Below are positions 56,061 to 63,328 of a DNA stretch of 64,000 bases, piece by piece. How positions within the stretch are numbered: position 1 is the first letter of the stretch; each line of letters begins with the position of its first letter. The position numbers and the translations under genes were made by a program. The notes beneath the pieces were generated by a model. That model made no database searches. It worked only from the letters and a program-made list of their open reading frames with translations, and had not been told where the DNA came from. Source of the stretch: Chitinophagaceae bacterium (GTDB lineage: Bacteria > Bacteroidota > Bacteroidia > Chitinophagales > Chitinophagaceae); the NCBI GenBank assembly GCA_016720825.1, contig JADKJV010000002.1:124001-188000 (forward strand), written 5' to 3'.

Positions 56061-56890
56061 ATGAAAAAATTCATTCTGCCCCTGCTGTTTATAGGAATCG
56101 TTTTCACCCAGTTCACTGCCTGTAAGGGAACTGATAAAAAAAGGAAACTGTTATGAAAGAGCCCCGCCTGAAAGAAGAAAATATCACCTATAGTGCCGAT
56201 AGTTTGACCATGAACGGTTTTGTGGTTTACGATGAGAACGTGGAAGGTCCGCGTCCTGCAGTTATAGTAGTGCATGAATGGTGGGGACTGAATGAATATG
56301 CAAAACGCAGGGCCAGGGAACTGGCTCAGCTTGGATATATCGCTTTTGCGCTGGATATGTATGGCAATGGCCAGACGGCCGCCAACCCCGACGATGCCAT
56401 GAAACTGGCCGGTCCGTTCTATGCAACGCCTGCTATGGCGAAAGGCCGCTTTGAAGCCGCTTTGAACAAGCTTAAAACTTATGCCCAGACAGACAGTACC
56501 CGGATTGGTGCTATTGGTTACTGTTTTGGCGGAGCCCAGGTTATCAATATGGCCAAAATGGGTGAACCGCTGAAAGGTGTGGTGAGTTTTCATGGTAACC
56601 TGAATGTGATTCCGGTTGACAAATCCCTGCTGAAGGCTGAAATCCTGGTTTGCCATGGTGCGGCCGATCCAATAGTACCTCAAACTGAAGTTGATGCCTT
56701 CAGACACCAGATGGATTCTGTTGGCGCGAAATATGATTTTAAGGCCTATCCGGGTGTCCTTCATGCCTTCACTAACCCAGCAGCCACTGAACTTGGGGAG
56801 AAATTCAAGATGCCAATTAAATATGATGCAGCCGCTGATACAGCCTCATGGAAAGAAATGAAGATGTTTTTCGAGCGGATTTTCAAGTGA
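56061..56890 (+). CDS. Dienelactone hydrolase family lipoprotein (frameshifted)
   Basis: The first frame from ATG 56061 is a lipoprotein signal peptide (MKKFILPLLFIGIVFTQFTAC). An A7 run at 56136-56142 is one base short; adding one A gives KKKETVMKEPRLKEENITYS. The alpha/beta-hydrolase domain of about 235 residues has VVHEWWGLNEYAKRRARELA, the nucleophile elbow in GYCFGGAQ (Cys as nucleophile), CHGAADPIV with the acid and YPGVLHAFTNP with the histidine, all as in dienelactone hydrolases. The substrate is unknown. Without the repair the protein would start at ATG 56153 and lack its lipid anchor. Confidence 0.85.
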
Positions 56891-57028
56891 TTAGGTGTAT
56901 TCTCCTAATTTATTGGCCGGATTGCGGAAAATACGGTGCAGGAAATACGGAAAAATACTTAGTAAAAGCTATGTAGTCTGGAATCTTGTTTCTATTTTGT
57001 CATCCCTTTGGATGTTAAACGGATTCCT

Positions 57029-57748
57029 TTGAAAAAAATATATCTATACCTTATTTCTGGTACTGTATTATTTACAGCCTGCACCCGCGAAATCGATGGC
57101 ATTACGCCTCCTCCGGTTCAGGAAAAAGCCTGTACGGCTCAAACGGCTAATCCCGTAGGACGCTCCTATTCTTCAGATTCTGTTGTTACTTATCCCTGTA
57201 CTGACAACCATTGCGGCATACTGCCTCTCAGCACCCGTAATTACTGGGTTTATCTGGATTCTTTCTTTATCAATGGTGAATTTTCCCGCATGCAGTATGA
57301 CACACTGCGTTATACAGAAACTTATAAATCTCTTTCTGACGGCCTGATCTGGTGGAAAAGCAATATGAGTGTTGGCCTTCCCGCTACATTATATGCCAAT
57401 GATTCTGCCTTTTTCATGATGGACGACCGCATGTTCAACCGTGAGATTAAGGATGTTCACAGGGATTATGCAATTGGATCAGTTGATTCAGTACGTTACC
57501 TCTCCAGTTTTGATGATATCGCTGCTTTTGCCAAATCTGTCCGTAAAACAGAAAGCATCAGCACACCAGCCGGTAACTTCGACCAGTATTATTATTTTGA
57601 AAAGAGCGCGCCCCGCGTTCGCCGTGACCAGGTTTATTTCAAACCCGGCCTCGGAGTTGTAAAATATGTTATTGAGCAGGCTGCTCCAGGTACTTATGTT
57701 ACGAAGGTTCAGCAGATATCAACGCTGGTGAAATTCCACATCGACTAG
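57029..57748 (+). CDS. Lipoprotein of unknown function
   Basis: A 239-residue protein. From TTG 57029 it opens with a lipoprotein signal (KKIYLYLISGTVLFTAC); a TTG at 57008 is the alternative. The mature part has cysteines in PCTDNHCGILPL and a beta-rich pattern (NYWVYLDSFFINGEFS, FDQYYYFEKSAPRVRRDQVYF), ending in a TAG stop. I recognise no family; the FKPGLGVVKY segment resembles surface lipoproteins of Bacteroidota that carry 'YVKPGLGLV'-like ends. The stop is followed at once by a long heptamer array. Confidence 0.75.
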   Translation: MKKIYLYLISGTVLFTACTREIDGITPPPVQEKACTAQTANPVGRSYSSDSVVTYPCTDNHCGILPLSTRNYWVYLDSFFINGEFSRMQYDTLRYTETYKSLSDGLIWWKSNMSVGLPATLYANDSAFFMMDDRMFNREIKDVHRDYAIGSVDSVRYLSSFDDIAAFAKSVRKTESISTPAGNFDQYYYFEKSAPRVRRDQVYFKPGLGVVKYVIEQAAPGTYVTKVQQISTLVKFHID

Positions 57749-57904
57749 TAGTTACCAGCTACCAGTTACCAGTTGCCAGTTACCAGTTACCTGCTCCCTG
57801 TAACCTGCCTCCTGCTCCCTGCCTCCTGCTCCCTGCCTCCTGCTCCCTGCCTCCTGCTACCTGCTACCTGCTTCCTGCTACCTGCTTCCTGCTACCTGCT
57901 TCCT
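57746..57904. repeat. Longest heptamer array: 22 phased units
   Basis: 57751-57904 is divisible into 22 consecutive 7-base units without slip. They change from the GTTACCA type near the lipoprotein stop to GCTCCCT, GCCTCCT and GCTACCT types further on. The stop TAG (57746-57748) is followed by a second TAG that aligns with the CAG of later units. The second half is the GCAGG type in the sense of the opposite gene. Confidence 0.9.
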
Positions 57905-57951
57905 TCTCTTTCTGATCTACTATACTAATAAAATTTGCTTATCAAAACAAA

Positions 57952-57979
57952 GGAGCCCATTGTAAAAACAACGGGCTCC
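57952..57979 (-). terminator. Hairpin terminator of the 58 kb lipoprotein gene
   Basis: GGAGCCCATTGT (57952-57963) pairs with ACAACGGGCTCC (57968-57979), one mismatch-free stem on the minus strand followed by T-rich sequence. Confidence 0.8.
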
Positions 57980-58005
57980 GGCTTCTGCTATTTATGCTGT
58001 TGTAA

Positions 58006-58929
58006 TCAGGGAAGAATGATTACACGTTGGCTGTTTCCGTTATTCCAGGTAAGCAGTGCTTTATTGTCACAGTTACCATTGTTGGGGAATCCATAGTCCA
58101 GTTTCAGTACACGGTCATTGATCTTGATTTTTAATGTGCCGTCTGTAATCCAGGGACAGGCTACTTTTTTCACCAGCGGATCAATGGTTTCAAAACTCAC
58201 CGTTACGCCGTTGTTGTAAGTGATCCTGGCCCAGCCGGTGAGATGGAACACATTATCACGGGGATTGGGTGTAACCATACCTTCCACCTGTTTCTTTAAT
58301 TTGAATGATTCATAACTGTAACCACGTCCGTTAGGGAAGGTTACTTTACCACCGGTAACCTGTACAGTGAACTTGATCGTAGTTCCTTCGCTGAGGTTGC
58401 TGATAACTTTGGTTCCTTCCAGGTGTGCACGGTTCAGGTAGAAATTCACGAATGTGATAGTCATTACTGAACCCGGGCGGCGGATGGGTCCTGTAAGATG
58501 CAGCACGATTTTACCGCGGCGAACTTTACCATCATAACCACGGCAGCTGTCGCCGAAATCAATGGTAATGGTTTTGGGATAGGTACTGTCGTTGGGAGAA
58601 ACTGTAACAGTAGCACAATCGCCAATGATGGCACGCAGTTCACGGAAGGAAGGGAAATAACGTCCGGTATTGTCAGTACCGCGGCCGTTATCACCGAGCT
58701 GGCTGGCAGAATTGTCTTCGTCAGCAGCCACCATACCCAGGTCGCTAACATCATCAAAGCTGGCATCTGCCTGGGCGCCTTCGTCAGAATAATCAGAAGC
58801 TGCCTGTTCAGTAACAGCATTGCTGTTATTGGATGTAAGGCTGCTTTCTTTCTGACAGGAATAAATCAAAACTGAAAAAAGGGTTGCGAATAAGGCAACA
58901 TAAATCCGGTTTAGTGTGATAGTTTTCAT
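58006..58929 (-). CDS. Lipoprotein of unknown function
   Basis: A 307-residue protein with a lipobox in SVLIYSC (Cys25) after a hydrophobic stretch. An acidic Asp/Ser/Asn-rich linker (about 30-90) leads to a beta-rich domain of about 210 residues with DFGDSCRGYDGKVRRGKIVL, LHLTGPIRRPGSVMTI and YGFPNNGNCDNKALLTWNNG. Several cysteines could form a pair. I do not recognise a named function; proteins of this shape occur in Chitinophagaceae as hypothetical lipoproteins. A terminator follows the stop. Confidence 0.8.
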   Translation of the reverse strand: MKTITLNRIYVALFATLFSVLIYSCQKESSLTSNNSNAVTEQAASDYSDEGAQADASFDDVSDLGMVAADEDNSASQLGDNGRGTDNTGRYFPSFRELRAIIGDCATVTVSPNDSTYPKTITIDFGDSCRGYDGKVRRGKIVLHLTGPIRRPGSVMTITFVNFYLNRAHLEGTKVISNLSEGTTIKFTVQVTGGKVTFPNGRGYSYESFKLKKQVEGMVTPNPRDNVFHLTGWARITYNNGVTVSFETIDPLVKKVACPWITDGTLKIKINDRVLKLDYGFPNNGNCDNKALLTWNNGNSQRVIILP

Positions 58930-59029
58930 GGTTATACTTTAAGGGGTTTCTGGAATTATTAACGTTTATTTGGAACTGAAAGGCGCAGGAAAGTTTAAAA
59001 GCCGGATAAAAAAATTATTTTGGGCATTC

Positions 59030-59941
59030 ATGAAACAGGTGGTTGGCTATATAAAAGATTACTGGAATTACATCCCTAAACAAGTACTGTTCATCAGTTC
59101 GTGTTTTACTGCATTGTTTATTTTCCTGAATTACCATTTCCGGGTTGATCACAGTATTAATCAAACACATTCTTTCATTACTGAGTTTGGATGGCGATGG
59201 CTGCAATACGCGATGGCTGCCGGTATTCCCTGGTTACTATTTGGTCTTTTCAGGAAAAAAAATTACTGGCAGGATAAAACTTTCACTATTCTTTTCCTGG
59301 CAGCCCCTGCCCTGTTTTCCCTGAAACTCGCACTGGATATACCTGTGAGCATGAGCAGTAACCCCAACTGGAATAATTACTGGAGTCATGTTTTATACTG
59401 GCCTGTCCTTGCGCTGGTTATCAGCCTGCTGATTTTACTGATCAGGAAAACCGTACAGCCGGAAGAGCCCCTGTATGGTTTCAAAACAAAAGGAATAAAC
59501 TGGAGGCCTTACTTCATCATGCTGATGATTATGCTACCGCTGGTTGCGCTGGCATCCACACAGCCGGATTTTTTAGCAGTGTACCCTAAACTTAAAGCGA
59601 TTGCTTCAGTCTATAATGAACCCGGCATTACTACCGGCCATAAAATATTATTTGAACTTTCTTACGGCTCCGATTTTTTCACAATTGAATTTTTCTTCCG
59701 TGGGTTCATGGTGCTTGCATTCCTGAAATATGGCGGCAAGGATGCCATTTTGCCGATGGCATTTTTTTACTGCACCATACATTTCGGAAAACCACTGGGT
59801 GAATGCATCAGTTCTTACTTCGGGGGAATGATCCTGGGTATCATTGTTGCGGAAACAAGATCTATCTGGGGAGGACTCCTGATCCACCTGGGCATTGCCT
59901 GGCTGATGGAGGCTGGCGGATATATCGGAAACAGTTTGTAA
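59030..59941 (+). CDS. CPBP-family intramembrane protein
   Basis: A 303-residue membrane protein with about eight hydrophobic segments. The C-terminal CPBP/Abi domain has IEFFFRGFMVLAFLKYGG, FYCTIHFGKPLGECISSYFGG and LLIHLGIAWLMEAGG, i.e. the conserved glutamate, arginine and two histidines. The classic EExxxR has Ile in place of the first Glu. Members act as proteases, bacteriocin-immunity or prenyl-processing proteins. The start at ATG 59030 is preferred over a TTG at 58970. It ends six bases before the 3' end of rnpB, which is on the other strand. Confidence 0.85.
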   Translation: MKQVVGYIKDYWNYIPKQVLFISSCFTALFIFLNYHFRVDHSINQTHSFITEFGWRWLQYAMAAGIPWLLFGLFRKKNYWQDKTFTILFLAAPALFSLKLALDIPVSMSSNPNWNNYWSHVLYWPVLALVISLLILLIRKTVQPEEPLYGFKTKGINWRPYFIMLMIMLPLVALASTQPDFLAVYPKLKAIASVYNEPGITTGHKILFELSYGSDFFTIEFFFRGFMVLAFLKYGGKDAILPMAFFYCTIHFGKPLGECISSYFGGMILGIIVAETRSIWGGLLIHLGIAWLMEAGGYIGNSL

Positions 59942-59947
59942 AAAAAA

Positions 59948-60345
59948 GCTGCAGACCTGTAAGCCGGATTCTGTGTCGTCCATAAAAGTTTGCACCCTTA
60001 TAAACCAGGCCATCATTTATCTGTTCCGGCAGTTACCTGCCGGACTCAATCTGCCTACCCTGTACCCCAACGGCCTTGCGGCTGTTTCGGGCGAGCAGCC
60101 CTCTGCGGTACTATACGTGGCATTTCAGCATGCAAGGTTTACCCGGAAACCGGATCACTCCGGCTAACTGTGAGCTCTTACCTCACATTTTCACCTTTTC
60201 CCTCCTTGCGGAGTAGTTATTTTCTGTGGCACTTTCTCTTTCCCGATTTTCATCGGGAAGCCGGCTATTCACCGGTGCATTGCTCTGTGCTGTCCGGACT
60301 TTCCTACCCAACTGGAAGCGCTGGATCGATAGCCTGGTCTGCAGC
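59948..60345 (-). ncRNA. rnpB: RNase P RNA
   Basis: The catalytic RNA that removes 5' leaders from tRNA precursors. On the minus strand the 5' end GCTGCAGACC (60345-60336) pairs perfectly with the 3' end GGTCTGCAGC (59957-59948) to make P1. The conserved core elements GGAAAGTCCGGACAGCACAG and ACAGAATCCGGCTTA are present. Length is about 398 bases, normal for bacterial type A RNA. Seven T residues follow P1 (59947-59941) and overlap the stop region of the convergent CPBP gene. A perfect promoter box lies 6 bases upstream. Confidence 0.95.
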
Positions 60346-60350
60346 AAAGG

Positions 60351-60358
60351 CAAAGATA
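60351..60358 (-). promoter_or_regulatory. TAnnTTTG promoter box for rnpB
   Basis: TATCTTTG on the minus strand. The RNA 5' end lies 6 bases downstream of its last base, giving a ruler for other promoters in this genome. Confidence 0.8.
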
Positions 60359-60374
60359 AGAAATGCCATGAATG

Positions 60375-60423
60375 GAGAATTGAGAATTGAGAATTGAGAA
60401 TGAGTCCTTTGTGTCCTTTGTTA
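60375..60423 (-). repeat. Heptamer array between Smr gene and rnpB
   Basis: Read from the Smr gene, sequence steps of seven run from its TAA stop (60423-60421) through TAACAAA, GGACACA and AAGGACT into four CATTCTC/AATTCTC units (60402-60375). Similar repeat sequence continues upstream into the last codons of the gene. Confidence 0.75.
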
Positions 60424-61467
60424 TTCCTTAGTGTACTTTGTGGTTAAACTCAATACTGAAAGAAATATTTCCGTCGCTCCATACCCGAAATTCGGATGGT
60501 ACTGGTTTACAAACGACTTCACCTCCCTTTTCATCCGCAGGATATCATGGATGTCATCCCGGAGTTTCCCTTCCCCTACTCCATGTATAACAATCAGCGA
60601 AGGCTGGTAATGGGCCAGTGAAAGCTGGTAGAATTTTTCAAACGTTTTGAGCTGCAGTGTGAGAATTTCAAAATTGCTGAGGTGTTTCCAGTCCGGTGTG
60701 ATTTTATCAATATGCAGATCTATCACGGAACGGGCCGGTTCCAGATGCTGGCGCGCATGTGATGCATCGTAAATTTTAAACCCCTTGCTGGCCAGTTTAC
60801 CCAGGTCGAGATGCTCTTCCACCACTTTATCAGGATAAACATCAAACAGTTTTTGGGAAAAATGGGCCTGGTTGTTTTTCCGGATTTCTTCAATCTTATT
60901 GAAAATCTGTTTGGGTTTCAGTTTAACGGCGGTTTCAAAGTGAGGCGCCTTTTTTTTGTCGGGCATGGACAATGAAAATTCGATATTGAAACTCGGACTG
61001 TCATTCAATGCATCAAAAGGGATATCATGCAGGTAAAAATCGCTGAAGGCGCGTACTTCATTCTTCAGGCTGAAATCGGGTTTGCCAAAATAATGGACGG
61101 TATATGTAAACGTAAGATTATCTGCCGTGCGGTTCACCAGGTGCAGTTTCAGTTCTTCCACCACATCATCACCGAAAACATCAACATCCATAACTGGCAG
61201 GAAAGTCAGGGATACACCTTCAGCTTTCCGTTCAGGTGTATGTTTTTCCTTTCGGACATCATCCACAAATTTCTTTTCCTTTTGAACCGGGAAAAGTTTT
61301 TTCTCTGTAAAACGCTTGAAATAAGGGAAATCAACCTGGTCTTTATAGACAGGGAAACTGACGCCGTTCACATCAACCAGCAGCATGTCCTGACCGATAA
61401 AATCCACCACTTTCCCTTCTTCCCCTGAATGCAGGATCAGCACAATATCTCCTAACTGGTATTTCAT
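60421..61467 (-). CDS. DUF2027 / Smr domain protein
   Basis: A 348-residue protein. An N-terminal SH3-like part (GDIVLILHSGEEGKVVDFIG) precedes a middle domain of beta strands typical of DUF2027 in Bacteroidota. The C-terminal Smr domain (about 255-335) has VIDLHIDKI, LIVIHGVGEGKLRDDIHDIL and NPNFGYGATEIFL-like end; such domains have DNA or RNA endonuclease activity in MutS2 and related proteins. The last residues TTKYTKE come from repeat sequence at the 3' end. It is separated from the permease by 62 bases and is divergent from none of its neighbours. Confidence 0.88.
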   Translation of the reverse strand: MKYQLGDIVLILHSGEEGKVVDFIGQDMLLVDVNGVSFPVYKDQVDFPYFKRFTEKKLFPVQKEKKFVDDVRKEKHTPERKAEGVSLTFLPVMDVDVFGDDVVEELKLHLVNRTADNLTFTYTVHYFGKPDFSLKNEVRAFSDFYLHDIPFDALNDSPSFNIEFSLSMPDKKKAPHFETAVKLKPKQIFNKIEEIRKNNQAHFSQKLFDVYPDKVVEEHLDLGKLASKGFKIYDASHARQHLEPARSVIDLHIDKITPDWKHLSNFEILTLQLKTFEKFYQLSLAHYQPSLIVIHGVGEGKLRDDIHDILRMKREVKSFVNQYHPNFGYGATEIFLSVLSLTTKYTKE

Positions 61468-61528
61468 AACAATTCATGAATAGCTTTCAAAAATGCAAAG
61501 CTATCGCATTTCGGGTGACTGCATGCAA

Positions 61529-63238
61529 TCAGGTTGAGGATTTGCTGTCGGCGGCCAGTTTACTGTTCCTGTATCCATACAGGAAATAAATGACCAAACC
61601 GATTACCAGCCAGATCAGGAACCGCATCCATACTATATGGGTTTCCTGCGCCATCAGGTAAAAACAACAAATGAGTCCCATGACAGGGATGATGGAATAT
61701 TTCCTGATAAATGTGAGCACTGTAGTTACCAGCGCTACCACCCAGAAGATGGCCATGGGATATCCTTCTGCCGTGAAAATACTTTTGAAATACCCGTCTA
61801 CCTGCGTTATGACCAATACAAGACCCAGTATAAACAACCCTGGCAAAATAAACTGTCCATTAATATACGGTACTTTGAATTTAGGGGTTGGTCTGTCTTT
61901 TTGTTTTTGCAGGACAAGTACACCACCGCATACAAGTACGAATGCGAACAGCGTACCGATGCTGGTGAGCGATATTACAGTATCCAGGTTCAGGAATAAA
62001 GCAGGAACACCTACAACAATACCAGTAAGGATTGTAGAGAATGAAGGTGTTTTATATTTCGGATGGATTTTAGCAAATACTTTTGGCAGTAATCCGTCAC
62101 GGCTCATGCTCATCCAGATTCGTGGCTGGCCAAGCTGGTAAATGAGCAGCACAGATGCAATAACTACAATGGCGCTTACAGAAATCACGCCTGATAATAT
62201 ATCGGTAAATTTCGAATGCTGGTCTTTGAAAACAAATGCCAGTGGGTCGCCTACGTTCAGTCTGGAGAAATTCGTCATACCCGTTATCACAATGACCAAT
62301 AGTATATACAGTGTTGTACAAATAAACAGGGTATAGAACATCGCCTTGGGCAGGTCCCGTTGCGGGTTCTTGCACTCCTCTGCCGTGGTCGATATCGCAT
62401 CAAACCCGATATAGGCAAAGAATACCCCTGACACACTGCTCATCACGCCGCCAAAACCATTGGGCATGAAATTGCTCCAGTTACCGGGATGCACATAAAA
62501 TGCACCGGCAATGATCACCAGTAATACAATTGCCAGCTTGATCATCACCATCGTATTGTTGGCTTTCTTGGATTCACGGATACCTACATAAACGATATAA
62601 GTAATCAGCACTACAATCAGCAGTGCCGGGATATTCATCAGTATATGGAAATTACCCAGCACCGGTGAATCGGCCCAGGCTGAGTGCGCGTATTTCATGC
62701 CTTCATCCAGCTGGTCAAATGGTGTTCCCTTGGCCATTGCCGCCACGGCATCATTATAGCCATGATGGGCGGTTGTTGCATCCATAGCCATCCAGCCGGG
62801 TATATGAATACCAAAACCGGCGAGCACCCTTACAAAATACTGACTCCAGGATACGGCCACGGCAATATTACCAATGGCATATTCCATCAGCAGGTCCCAG
62901 CCAATAATCCAGGCAAATAATTCACCAAATGAAACGTATGAGTATGTATAAGCACTTCCTGAAACAGGAACGCTGGATGCAAATTCTGCGTAACAATAAG
63001 CAGCAAAACCGCAGGCAATGGCTGTAAAAGCGAACAGCAGCATAACGGCAGGGCCGCCTTTGCTGCTGGCTGAACCGATGGCCGTAAACACCCCGGTGCC
63101 GATCACCGCGGCAATTCCGAAGAATGTCAGATCCCTGACACCCAATACCCTTTTCAATCCGCCTCCCTGGCCTTCGGCCACTTCAGCTTCATGCATAATA
63201 TTGGCAACAGTTTTTTTCCTGAACAGTTGATTAGCCAT
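61529..63238 (-). CDS. Amino acid permease (APC superfamily, CAT type)
   Basis: A 569-residue transporter with about 12 to 14 transmembrane segments. It shows LGVRDLTFFGIAAVIGTGVF, FTAIACGFAAYCYAEFASSVPVSGSAYTYSYVSFGE and FFAYIGFDAISTTAEECKNP, typical of cationic amino-acid transporters. An insert of about 60 residues (around 155-190) between membrane segments is rich in Ala, Asp and Met. The length and pattern suggest import of basic or neutral amino acids; the substrate is not determined. It starts at 63238 and has its own 90-base upstream gap from the polyprenyl synthase gene. Confidence 0.92.
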   Translation of the reverse strand: MANQLFRKKTVANIMHEAEVAEGQGGGLKRVLGVRDLTFFGIAAVIGTGVFTAIGSASSKGGPAVMLLFAFTAIACGFAAYCYAEFASSVPVSGSAYTYSYVSFGELFAWIIGWDLLMEYAIGNIAVAVSWSQYFVRVLAGFGIHIPGWMAMDATTAHHGYNDAVAAMAKGTPFDQLDEGMKYAHSAWADSPVLGNFHILMNIPALLIVVLITYIVYVGIRESKKANNTMVMIKLAIVLLVIIAGAFYVHPGNWSNFMPNGFGGVMSSVSGVFFAYIGFDAISTTAEECKNPQRDLPKAMFYTLFICTTLYILLVIVITGMTNFSRLNVGDPLAFVFKDQHSKFTDILSGVISVSAIVVIASVLLIYQLGQPRIWMSMSRDGLLPKVFAKIHPKYKTPSFSTILTGIVVGVPALFLNLDTVISLTSIGTLFAFVLVCGGVLVLQKQKDRPTPKFKVPYINGQFILPGLFILGLVLVITQVDGYFKSIFTAEGYPMAIFWVVALVTTVLTFIRKYSIIPVMGLICCFYLMAQETHIVWMRFLIWLVIGLVIYFLYGYRNSKLAADSKSST

Positions 63239-63328
63239 AACAGTCGGTTTTGTACTTCAAAATAGGGAAAATTCCATTAGCTTGATTCCGCTGATGGAAG
63301 AAAGGAGGATTGTTTATTAAAAGAGGTC

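Noticed and set aside
55925..56764. A long minus-strand reading frame of 279 codons
   Set aside because: It is antisense to the dienelactone hydrolase gene, whose motifs are clear; the translated sequence has no recognisable features.
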